A DNA stretch of 6,365 nucleotides from Sulfurovum sp. Lineage in GTDB: Bacteria > Campylobacterota > Campylobacteria > Campylobacterales > Sulfurovaceae. The position numbers and the translations under genes were made by a program. Of this stretch, positions 1 to 6,348 are shown in pieces. The notes under the pieces are model-generated. The model saw nothing but the letters and a program-made list of their open reading frames with translations, ran no database searches and had not been told where the DNA came from. Location of the stretch: NCBI GenBank assembly GCA_024763575.1, contig JANTFF010000046.1, forward strand, positions 1 to 6,365, written 5' to 3'. How positions within the stretch are numbered: position 1 is the stretch's first letter; each line of letters starts with the position of its first letter.

Positions 1-1148
1 GAAATGGAATGGGAGATTATACTTTTGATAATCTAACCATAGATATAAAAAAGTTTGATATAGTAATATGTGATAAAAATTTCAAAGAGGAAGCTCCTAA
101 TATATTAAAACTTGGTTTTAAAGGGGCAAAAGAGTATATCCTAGAAAACTATAATAGAGAAAATATACTATATGTAGTAACAGGCTCTCCACTATTCTTT
201 AGTGCAGGGATTTTAATAGCAAACAAATTACCAACAGATAGTGTAAAGATTATAAATAATGTCTCTTCAAAATCATATTTATTAGAGAGACTTTTTATAA
301 GTGAAACAGAGGTTGAGAGTATCTCACTACATGGTAGAGATAGAATAGATTTGACAAAATTTCTAATAAATAGACACACATTTATACTATGTGATAGATT
401 TAGCATAGATAGAGTAAAAGAGGCAATAACTTATATAAATAGTAAAGATATAGAGGTGACTATAGGTTATAAACTAGGTTATAGTGATGAGGTAATAGAG
501 CAGATAGATATATCTAATTATAGCTATAGAGCTTTTGATTTAACTAAGCCTTATGTACTATTAATCAAAAGGCTATTTACTTCAAAACCAATTATTAGTA
601 TGGATAGTGATTTTCAAACAGAAAGAGGAATGATAACCAAACAGTATAAAAGAAATCTATCCCTACAAAATTTAGATTTAGAGCCAAATATGATACTTTG
701 GGATATAGGAGCAGGAAGTGGGAGCTGTTCTATTGAAGCGTATAAACGATATAGAGTTAAAACTATTTTATTTGAGAAACAGCCACAACGAAATGAGTTT
801 ATCAAAAAAAATTTAACCTCACACTTCGTTTGTGATACTCTACTATTAGAGGGAAATGCAGAGGAGCTATTTGAGAGTGTAGAGATTGACCCTGATAGAA
901 TTTTCGTAGGTGGAGGAGGGGAGAAGGTAATAGCTAGATTGCCATATCTCTATAGTAGATTAGTAGAAAATGGAGTTATGCTAATTAATGCTATTACACT
1001 TAAAAATCTAACACAGATGATAAGTGTACTAAATAGTGCCAAAATAGAGTATAAAGTTATCTCTCTTTCACTTACAACTTATAAAGGTAAATTAGATTTG
1101 ATTGAGCCTGAGAGACAACTATTTCAGATAAAGATAAAAAGGAATTAA
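1..1148 (+). CDS. cbiET: CbiE-CbiT fusion: cobalt-precorrin-7 C5-methyltransferase / cobalt-precorrin-6B C15-methyltransferase (decarboxylating), 5' partial
   Basis: Bifunctional cytosolic SAM-dependent enzyme of the corrin ring pathway. CbiE methylates C5; CbiT methylates C15 and removes the carboxyl of the C12 acetate. The gene runs off the left edge. The first ATG (position 9) is internal, because the codons before it read Asn-Gly, and with the ATG they form the glycine-rich NGMGDY loop that normally sits about five to eight residues from the N terminus. Numbering from that Met, the CbiE domain covers about 1-190: TGSPLFFSAG at 58-67 (family S/TGDPLFF), VSSKSYLLERL at 85-95, SLHGRD at 106-111 and LTKPYVLLIKR at 178-188. 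The CbiT domain covers about 200-379: ERGMITK at 205-211, the SAM-binding WDIGAGSGSCSIEA at 231-244, and an FVGGGGE loop at 299-305. The 379 visible residues match the usual fused CbiET/CobL length. It ends six bases before cbiF. Function is secure; only the true start is unseen. Confidence 0.93.
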   Translation, partial: NGMGDYTFDNLTIDIKKFDIVICDKNFKEEAPNILKLGFKGAKEYILENYNRENILYVVTGSPLFFSAGILIANKLPTDSVKIINNVSSKSYLLERLFISETEVESISLHGRDRIDLTKFLINRHTFILCDRFSIDRVKEAITYINSKDIEVTIGYKLGYSDEVIEQIDISNYSYRAFDLTKPYVLLIKRLFTSKPIISMDSDFQTERGMITKQYKRNLSLQNLDLEPNMILWDIGAGSGSCSIEAYKRYRVKTILFEKQPQRNEFIKKNLTSHFVCDTLLLEGNAEELFESVEIDPDRIFVGGGGEKVIARLPYLYSRLVENGVMLINAITLKNLTQMISVLNSAKIEYKVISLSLTTYKGKLDLIEPERQLFQIKIKRN

Positions 1149-1153
1149 AATAG

Positions 1154-1894
1154 ATGATATACTTCATAGGAGCAGGTTCAGGCGACCCTGAATTAGTGAC
1201 AATAAAAGCTCAAAAAATTATGCAAAAAGCAGATGCAGTTTTATATACAGGTTCATTAGTACCAAAAGAGGTTCTAATGTGGTGTAGAGATGATGCTTTA
1301 ATTGTTGACTCTCAAGGTATGAAATATCCTGAAATTTTTGCATTTTTGGAAAAGTATAGAGATAAAATAGTTGCTCGTGTTCATACAGGCGACCCCTCTA
1401 TATACTCAACTATTGCCAAACAGATAAGCTTTTTGAAACAAAAAGGGATTGAGTATGAGGTAGTAGCAGGAATTACAGCTTGTTTTGGAGCTAGTGCTAG
1501 TTTGGGGATTGAATATACCATACCAGGTGTTTCACAGACTCTTATTATTAGTAGAGTTGAGGGTAGGACTCCAAATCCTGAGAGTTTAGAGAATATTTTA
1601 TCTTGTCGTAACTCCTCTTTAGTCTTTTATCTATCTATTTTATTACTCAAAAAGTTGAAAAAAAAGGCTTTGGAGATGGGTTATAGTCCTAATACTCCTT
1701 GTTGGGTAGTAGAAAAGGCTACTTGGGAAGATGAAGCTATCTATAAAGGTACAATATCTGATATAGAAGAGCAAGTTTCTCATATTCGTGGAGTGGCTTT
1801 GATACTTTTGGGAGATTTCTTGTATCAAGAGGAGAGTGAAGAGTCTCATCTATATGTTAAGCCATTAGTTAAGGAACTTAAAGCTAAAAAATGA
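1154..1894 (+). CDS. cbiF: Cobalt-precorrin-4 C11-methyltransferase (CbiF/CobM family)
   Basis: SAM-dependent methyltransferase that methylates C11 of cobalt-precorrin-4 to give cobalt-precorrin-5A, the substrate of CbiG encoded next. Family signatures are clear along the 246 residues: the N-terminal loop GAGSGDPELVT (6-16), LYTGSLV (30-36), the SAM-binding RVHTGDPSIYS (75-85), AGITACFGASASLG in the GV/ITA position (105-118), PGVSQTLIISRVEGRTP (124-140), and the C-terminal VVEKATWEDE (185-194). Length is close to the usual roughly 250. The start is well fixed: an in-frame TAG lies immediately before the ATG, and AAAGGA at 1138-1143, inside the end of cbiET, can serve as ribosome binding site at about 10 bases. 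The C-terminal end (LYQEESEESHLYVKP) is a loose version of the family's F-T/S-H-x-Y-R ending. Naming as CbiF rather than CobM rests on the neighbouring cbiG, which marks the anaerobic route. Confidence 0.95.
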   Translation: MIYFIGAGSGDPELVTIKAQKIMQKADAVLYTGSLVPKEVLMWCRDDALIVDSQGMKYPEIFAFLEKYRDKIVARVHTGDPSIYSTIAKQISFLKQKGIEYEVVAGITACFGASASLGIEYTIPGVSQTLIISRVEGRTPNPESLENILSCRNSSLVFYLSILLLKKLKKKALEMGYSPNTPCWVVEKATWEDEAIYKGTISDIEEQVSHIRGVALILLGDFLYQEESEESHLYVKPLVKELKAKK

Positions 1895-1910
1895 TAAAAA
1901 GATTATAAAA

Positions 1911-1914
1911 AAGG
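1911..1914 (+). promoter_or_regulatory. Ribosome binding site of cbiG
   Basis: AAGG preceded by an A-rich tract, seven bases before the TTG at 1922. It supports the TTG as the cbiG start, since no ATG or GTG lies at a suitable place and the protein from this TTG begins with the expected CbiG N terminus. Confidence 0.6.
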
Positions 1915-1921
1915 TATATTT

Positions 1922-2935
1922 TTGAAAATAGCAATAGTAACAATAAATCAACCAAGCCTCAATAGTGCATGTAACTTAGTTCCATATTTACAAGATTATG
2001 AAGTTGATGTATATGGTAAAAAAGATTTAAAACATAATCTCAAAGAGTTGAAAATTTATAATAAATTAGATGATATACTAACTCCTGCATGGAAGAGTTA
2101 TAATGCTATTATATGTATATTGGCAATGGGTGCAGTGGTTCGTAAGATTGCACCTCTATTAGAAGATAAATCAACAGACCCAGCAGTTATAGTTATCAAT
2201 TTAGCATTAGATAAGGTTGTACCTCTGCTTAGTGGACATTTAGGAGGTGCTAATAGATTAGCTGATATATTAGCTTCTAATCTACCAAACTGTATCAATT
2301 TTATATCAACAGCAACAGACCAAACTAAAACTTTGGCTTTTGAGATGTTGGCAAAAGATAGAGGTTGGCATATAGAAAATCTAAAAGCTTTGGCTAAAAT
2401 ATCCAATAGACTACTAAACAAACAAAATGTAAAGGTAGCCACCTATCCTAGAGTATTTGACTCAATTTCCAAAAAAGATAATTTAGAGTTAGTAGGATTT
2501 GATAGTTTGGATTTGGATACTGTTGTTATCTCTCCTATAGTTCAAAGTGAATGCCTAACTTTTAGACCCAAAGTATATTTGGGTATGGGGTGTAATAGAG
2601 ATACCCCTCTTTTTGAGTTAGAGGAGGCTTTTAAACTATTTTTGGATAAGTATAATTTGAAAGTAGAAGATATTAAATCTATATCATCTTTTGAAGCTAA
2701 AAAAGATGAATTAGGACTTTTGGAATTGGCTCAAAAGTATAATTTGGTAATAGAGTTTTATAATAAAAAGGATATAAACTCACTTGAAAATAGTTTTTCA
2801 CAATCAGCTTCGACTAAATTTTTTGGACTAAAAGGTGTAGCAGAGCCTAGTAGTGTTTTGGCTTCTGAGTACAAGGAGCTTATAATCAAAAAAGAGGTCT
2901 ATTTCAAATCGGTAACTATTGCAGTAGCTATATAA
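1922..2935 (+). CDS. cbiG: Cobalt-precorrin-5A hydrolase (CbiG)
   Basis: Opens the delta-lactone of cobalt-precorrin-5A and releases the C20 fragment as acetaldehyde, giving cobalt-precorrin-5B. It is diagnostic of the oxygen-independent B12 route. The start is TTG, supported by the AAGG site upstream and by the typical opening MKIAIVTIN. The N-terminal domain (CbiG_N) carries the strongest signature: LAMGAVVRKIAPLLEDKSTD (67-86), then DPAVIVIN (86-93) and PLLSGHLGGANRLADILA (101-118), followed by STATDQTKTLAFEMLA (129-144). The C-terminal domain (CbiG_C) begins near 217 with VYLGMGCNRDTP (218-229) and contains SSFEAKKDELGLLELA (255-270), GLKGVAEPSSVLA (302-314) and the terminal strand VTIAVAI (331-337). 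The 337 residues are close to the usual 340-350, with both domains intact. It begins 27 bases after cbiF and ends five bases before the membrane protein gene. Confidence 0.95.
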   Translation: MKIAIVTINQPSLNSACNLVPYLQDYEVDVYGKKDLKHNLKELKIYNKLDDILTPAWKSYNAIICILAMGAVVRKIAPLLEDKSTDPAVIVINLALDKVVPLLSGHLGGANRLADILASNLPNCINFISTATDQTKTLAFEMLAKDRGWHIENLKALAKISNRLLNKQNVKVATYPRVFDSISKKDNLELVGFDSLDLDTVVISPIVQSECLTFRPKVYLGMGCNRDTPLFELEEAFKLFLDKYNLKVEDIKSISSFEAKKDELGLLELAQKYNLVIEFYNKKDINSLENSFSQSASTKFFGLKGVAEPSSVLASEYKELIIKKEVYFKSVTIAVAI

Positions 2936-2940
2936 AAATT

Positions 2941-3258
2941 ATGTTGGATTTTTTGACATTTAAAACATTTATAAGCCCTATAGCTTTGATTGTTTTTTAC
3001 TATATGGGGGCTATTATTATGCCTCTATTTATATGGTTTTTTTCTCGTTGGATAATGAAAAAGATAGTTGTAATAGAGCAGAGTTATCAAAAGGCTAAAA
3101 GTTTAGCTTGGAGTAGCTTATCGTTAAAATATAAAATTGTTTTTGTGATTTTATTTATTGTCTCTTTTATGTTTATGCAACTTCTTTGGAGAATGGCATT
3201 TGAGTTTTTGATTGCTTATATACAAATTCGGGAGGTTATGGTAAATGGTGTTGTGTAG
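2941..3258 (+). CDS. Small two-helix membrane protein, DUF4282-like, inside the B12 operon
   Basis: A 105-residue protein of unknown function. Two hydrophobic segments are visible, about 12-35 (SPIALIVFYYMGAIIMPLFI and onward) and about 65-94 (KIVFVILFIVSFMFMQLLWR and onward). They are joined by a polar, Lys-rich stretch at 36-64 (KKIVVIEQSYQKAKSLAW). The C-terminal pattern R-x-x-x-E-F-L-I-A-x-x-x-I-R-E (84-98) resembles the R-x-x-x-E-L-L-I-V-x-F-R-I-x-E ending that I recall for DUF4282 proteins; this family assignment is from memory and moderate. The reading frame looks real because it fills the gap between cbiG and cbiH exactly and shares their direction and codon style. The ATG is five bases after the cbiG stop with no clear ribosome binding site, so translation may be coupled to cbiG. 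It has no transporter motif and no resemblance to CbiM, CbiN, CbiQ, BtuC or CobS/CobD that I can see. Confidence 0.72.
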   Translation: MLDFLTFKTFISPIALIVFYYMGAIIMPLFIWFFSRWIMKKIVVIEQSYQKAKSLAWSSLSLKYKIVFVILFIVSFMFMQLLWRMAFEFLIAYIQIREVMVNGVV

Positions 3259-3303
3259 AATAAGTTTAAATATGATATAACCGACCAAAAAAAGCGAGTA
3301 GAT

Positions 3304-4083
3304 ATGAAAAAATTATATATATTAAGTTCAGGTGCAGGTGGCATTAAATATATGACAACAGAGGCACTTGAAGCCCTAGATGATTGTGAAGTAGTAGTAG
3401 GATATAGAAACTATGTCAAAGAGTTAAAAGAGCTAATAGGTGACAAGCCTGTATTTATGTCAGGAATGACTAAAGAGATAGCACGATGCCAAGAGGCTAT
3501 TAACTATGCCAAAGAGGGTAAGACTACATGTATTATCTCAAATGGAGATGTAAATGTATTTGGTATGGCTACACTTATTACAGAATTAGTTGACAAACAA
3601 GGATTATGGGATGAGATAGAGGTTATATCTATAGCAGGAGTTACCTCATTTTTGGCTACTGCTTCACGAATTGGAGCTCCTGTTAGTCAAGATTTTGCTA
3701 TTATCTCTCTATCAGATAAGCTTACAGATATAAATATAATAGATAAGCGAGTGAGAAACTGTTTTGATGCTGATATGATTTTGGGTATTTATAATCCCAA
3801 ATCCAAAAAACGAATTTTGCCATATCAGAACTTTTTGAAAACATTGAGTGAGAAAGAGGAGAGAATAGCTATTATAGCCTCTCATGTAGGACGAGATAAA
3901 GAGAAGATAACAGTTACCACTACAACTGATTTGATAGAACAAGATATTGCTCACCCTGAAGTTACTATGTCCACTCTAATTATAGTTGGAAACTCACAAA
4001 CTAAACTTACCACTAATGGATTAGTTTTGACTCCTAGAGGTTATCTAAATAAGTATGAGATGAGTGGAGAGTTAAAAAAGTAG
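3304..4083 (+). CDS. cbiH: Cobalt-precorrin-3 / precorrin-3B C17-methyltransferase, ring-contracting (CbiH/CobJ family)
   Basis: SAM-dependent enzyme that methylates C17 and contracts the macrocycle, producing cobalt-precorrin-4 for CbiF. The family is recognised by VVGYRNYVKEL (31-41), SGMTKEIARCQEAI (53-66), NGDVNVFGMA (80-89), GAPVSQDFAIISLSD (124-138), IYNPKSKKR (162-170), MSTLIIVGNSQT (222-233) and TPRGY (243-247). The 259 residues are a full single-domain length. Several usually firm positions differ: SSGAGGIKYMT (8-18) replaces a GxGPG-type loop, NGDVNVFGM replaces SGDxGxYGM, SQDF replaces the common xHDF, and LTDINII replaces LTPWxxI. The Gly-Asp pair (81-82) and most of the fold pattern are kept, so I read it as a divergent but working enzyme rather than a relic. 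The ribosome binding site is weak. The gene follows a 45-base gap and ends in TAG touching the cbiA ATG. Confidence 0.92.
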   Translation: MKKLYILSSGAGGIKYMTTEALEALDDCEVVVGYRNYVKELKELIGDKPVFMSGMTKEIARCQEAINYAKEGKTTCIISNGDVNVFGMATLITELVDKQGLWDEIEVISIAGVTSFLATASRIGAPVSQDFAIISLSDKLTDINIIDKRVRNCFDADMILGIYNPKSKKRILPYQNFLKTLSEKEERIAIIASHVGRDKEKITVTTTTDLIEQDIAHPEVTMSTLIIVGNSQTKLTTNGLVLTPRGYLNKYEMSGELKK

Positions 4084-5334
4084 ATGTTAAATCTATGTAT
4101 ATCAGCCATAGCCTCAAATCAAGGCAAAACTATACTTACAACGGCTCTACTATATCATTTTAGAGACTCTGTGCGTCCTTATAAAATAGGACCAGACTTT
4201 ATAGACCCACAATTTCACAAAAAAGTTTGTGGAACTGATAGTGTAAATTTAGATAGTTTTATAATGAGTGAAAAGCAAGTAGAGTGGCTCTATTATCACT
4301 ATAGAGATAAAGATGTAGCTATATTAGAGGGTGTTATGGGATTTTATGATGGAGAGAACAGAGGGTGTAGTGCATATAGTGTCTCTAAACTTCTAAATAT
4401 CCCTACAGTTTTAGTACTTGATGGAAGTGGTAGCTATATTACTATATCAGCTGTTTTAAAAGGATTGTTGGACTATAGAATAGACAATACTATTAAAGCA
4501 GTAGTCCTAAACAATCTATCTTCTATTATGCACTATCAACTTATTAAAAAACAGATAGAATTAGACCATAAAAATATAGTAGTATTAGGTTGGATTAAAA
4601 AGAGTTTACAATCACTTAGCGATACTCATTTAGGGCTAGATTTATATGATTTATCTAAAATAAAACAGATAAGTAAAGAGGTATTAGAACATATAGATTT
4701 AGATGCTATATATAGAGTAGGAGTAGTAGAAAATCAAAAGCCAAAGATAGATTATCCATTCCCAAAAATTGAAAAAAGAGATAAAAAACTAGCAATAGTA
4801 AATGATAAAAACTTCTCATTTTTATATTATGATAATTTATGTTTTCTACAAGAGTTATATAAAGATGTAGTAATAGTTGACTCAACTAAAGATGAGGTAA
4901 TACCACTAGATTGTGATGATGTTTATATATGTGGTGGATATATAGAGACAGATAAAGCATATGAGAATATAAAAAACTCACATAAATTTAAAAACTCTTT
5001 GATAACTCATAGTCAAACCAAAAATATATATGCTGAGTGTGCAGGACTGCTTTATCTATCCAAAAGAGTTGATGATAAGCAGATGAGTGGTATTTTGGAT
5101 ATTGAGTTTACTTTGGATAGTAGATTTAACCGTTTGGGCTACTATTATAATGAAAATGGAGTTAGGGGTCATTCTTTTCATTATACTAAACCAACAGATG
5201 AGACATTAGCAAAAGGGTTTAATATTTTGAGTAAATCTCCTAATGGTATAGGTAGTGTAGGGAGTTGGCAAAGTGCCAACCGTAAAATTACTGCTACTTA
5301 TTTACATCTGATGTTTAGAGGAAATATATTTTAA
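4084..5334 (+). CDS. cbiA: Cobyrinic acid a,c-diamide synthase (CbiA/CobB family)
   Basis: ATP- and glutamine-dependent amidase that converts the a and c acetate side chains of cobyrinic acid to amides. The N-terminal synthetase domain shows the P-loop SAIASNQGKT (7-16, Lys15), KIGPDFIDPQFH (34-45), VNLDSF (54-59), ILEGVMGFYDG (80-90) and VLVLDGSGS (109-117). The C-terminal class I glutamine amidotransferase domain has YICGGYIE (281-288), the nucleophile Cys319 in YAECAGLLYLS (316-326), the rubredoxin-like family signature RLGYYYN (350-356), RGHSFHYT (361-368) and a terminal His408 in TYLHLMF. At 416 residues it is somewhat shorter than the usual 450-460. Family positions that differ are AECAG for AECGG, GGYIE for GGYPE and RGHSFHY for RGHEFHY; Cys, the terminal His and the P-loop are intact. 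The ATG directly follows the cbiH stop, with GGAGA at 4066-4070, so translation by coupling is likely. It is the last gene of the operon seen here. Confidence 0.94.
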   Translation: MLNLCISAIASNQGKTILTTALLYHFRDSVRPYKIGPDFIDPQFHKKVCGTDSVNLDSFIMSEKQVEWLYYHYRDKDVAILEGVMGFYDGENRGCSAYSVSKLLNIPTVLVLDGSGSYITISAVLKGLLDYRIDNTIKAVVLNNLSSIMHYQLIKKQIELDHKNIVVLGWIKKSLQSLSDTHLGLDLYDLSKIKQISKEVLEHIDLDAIYRVGVVENQKPKIDYPFPKIEKRDKKLAIVNDKNFSFLYYDNLCFLQELYKDVVIVDSTKDEVIPLDCDDVYICGGYIETDKAYENIKNSHKFKNSLITHSQTKNIYAECAGLLYLSKRVDDKQMSGILDIEFTLDSRFNRLGYYYNENGVRGHSFHYTKPTDETLAKGFNILSKSPNGIGSVGSWQSANRKITATYLHLMFRGNIF

Positions 5335-5338
5335 TTAA
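5331..5338. other. Palindrome carrying both stop codons of the convergent genes
   Basis: TTAATTAA supplies the plus-strand TAA of cbiA (5332-5334) and the minus-strand TAA of mdh (5335-5337), with no base between the two coding regions. I see no GC-rich hairpin followed by a T run on either side, so neither gene has an obvious intrinsic terminator at this junction; the flanking sequence is only A/T-rich. Confidence 0.85.
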
Positions 5339-6288
5339 TTTTCAAAAAACTTTAACTCATCTAGTTTATCAACCATCTCTTGAACAGAGGCTACAGAGTG
5401 GGCAAATCTTTTCATCTGTAATGGTTTTAGACCCATTTGAATAATCTGTTCTGCTCCACCTGCACCAATCATAACAGGAACACCTGATACTATATCAGAG
5501 TATCCATATTCACCTTTGAGCATAACAGCACATGAGTGAATTTGGTTAGTATCTTTTAAAATTGCTTCTACCATAACTGTTGTGGATTTTGCAGGGGCAT
5601 AATATGCTGAACCATTACCTAATAGATTTACAATTTCAGCTCCACCATTTCTAGTTTTTTTAACAATCTCACCAATCTCTTCAGAGTCTAGTAAATCTTC
5701 TATAGGTACACCAGCAACTGTTGTAAATTTAGGAAGTGGAACCATAGTATCACCATGTCCACCCATTACAGTAGCACGAATTTGACCAGCACCATACTCT
5801 AGTTTTTCAAAAATAAAATGAGCCATTCTAGCAGAATCTAATATTCCTGCCATACCCAAAACTCTCTCTCTTGGAAAACCTGTCTCTTTTAGAGCTACAT
5901 AAGTCATAACATCAAGTGGATTTGATACTACTACTACAACGGCATTTGGTGCATACTCTTTTATCTCTCTAGCATAGTTTTTAACAATATCTGCATTTTT
6001 TGTTAATAAATCATCTCTACTCATACCAGGTGTTCGTGGTGCTCCTGCTGTAATAACTACTACATCAGACTCTGCTATATCTTCTGGTTTTGTTGCTGCT
6101 TTTACAATAGTGTGTTGTCTAGCTGCATTGGCTGCTTGTGACATATCAAGAGCTTTTCCTTTGGCTACATCGATACTTCTACCTCTTAGTACAACATTAT
6201 GACATACACCATTCATTGCTAATATAAATGCTACAGTTGAGCCGAAATTTCCTGTGCCGATAACAGTTACTTTTTTACCTTTTGACAT
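5335..6288 (-). CDS. mdh: Malate dehydrogenase, LDH-like type, predicted NADP(H)-preferring
   Basis: Cytosolic enzyme interconverting malate and oxaloacetate in the TCA cycle or its reductive version. The Rossmann domain opens with VTVIGTGNFGSTVA (7-20). Substrate and catalytic residues are all present: Arg85 and Arg91 in GAPRTPGMSRDDLL (82-95), Asn123 in VSNPLD (121-126), Asp151 and Arg154 in GILDSARMA (148-156), and the proton-relay His178 in GGHGDTMVP (176-184). The Arg85/Arg91 pair and the PxxPGMSRDDLL loop mark malate rather than lactate dehydrogenase. At the end of the second beta strand it has LRGRS (34-38) where NAD-dependent relatives have L-F/V-D-I; loss of the acid and gain of Arg suggests NADP(H). 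Length (317) is typical. The ATG is supported by AAGGA five bases upstream. It faces the B12 operon and is unlikely to be functionally tied to it. Confidence 0.96.
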   Translation of the reverse strand: MSKGKKVTVIGTGNFGSTVAFILAMNGVCHNVVLRGRSIDVAKGKALDMSQAANAARQHTIVKAATKPEDIAESDVVVITAGAPRTPGMSRDDLLTKNADIVKNYAREIKEYAPNAVVVVVSNPLDVMTYVALKETGFPRERVLGMAGILDSARMAHFIFEKLEYGAGQIRATVMGGHGDTMVPLPKFTTVAGVPIEDLLDSEEIGEIVKKTRNGGAEIVNLLGNGSAYYAPAKSTTVMVEAILKDTNQIHSCAVMLKGEYGYSDIVSGVPVMIGAGGAEQIIQMGLKPLQMKRFAHSVASVQEMVDKLDELKFFEN

Positions 6289-6293
6289 TATTA

Positions 6294-6298
6294 TCCTT
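6294..6298 (-). promoter_or_regulatory. Ribosome binding site of mdh
   Basis: On the minus strand the bases read AAGGA, five bases before the mdh ATG. It is one of the best Shine-Dalgarno matches in the window, fitting a highly expressed central metabolism gene. Confidence 0.75.
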
Positions 6299-6332
6299 TT
6301 CCCTGAAATTATTTTAATTAATGAATAACTAA

Positions 6333-6348
6333 ATTATAATTCATTATA
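6333..6348 (-). promoter_or_regulatory. Putative sigma-70 type -10 region(s) of mdh
   Basis: Two exact TATAAT hexamers occur on the minus strand, at 6343-6348 and 6333-6338, about 45-60 bases before the mdh ATG. The one nearer the gene has a TG three bases upstream, close to but not exactly an extended -10. No convincing -35 at 16-18 bases is visible (TTGTTA at 6360-6365 is 11 bases from the first hexamer and 21 from the second). Campylobacterota promoters commonly lack a recognisable -35, so this is plausible, but the A/T richness makes chance matches likely. Which hexamer is used cannot be decided. Confidence 0.42.

Noticed and set aside
149..406. Minus-strand open frame of about 85 codons opposite cbiET, and similar frames at 614-805, 1643-1849, 2098-2442 and 3712-3954.
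   Set aside because: They lie wholly inside well-supported genes on the other strand, have no ribosome binding site or family motif, and have low-complexity composition typical of antisense frames.
1149..1156. Repeated TAGATG or TAGATATG at the starts of cbiF, cbiH and cbiA, considered as a regulatory motif.
   Set aside because: In each case the bases are explained by a stop or short spacer next to ATG in A/T-rich DNA; no extended similarity surrounds them.
3251..3281. Possible internal promoter before cbiH (TTGTGT, then TATGAT at 3271-3276 or TATAAC at 3276-3281).
   Set aside because: The spacings are 14 or 19 bases and the hexamers are imperfect; chance matches are expected in this composition and the genes read as one operon.
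4074..4080. A AAA AAG heptamer in the correct phase at the end of cbiH, the classic -1 slippery sequence of dnaX.
   Set aside because: A -1 shift leads to a stop after about 27 codons and does not enter the cbiA frame. Lys codon pairs of this kind are common in such A-rich DNA, and no downstream stem was seen.
5318..5346. Bidirectional terminator at the cbiA/mdh junction.
   Set aside because: The only pairing is the A/T-only TTAATTAA with weak imperfect flanks; there is no stable GC stem or loop, so no terminator is called.
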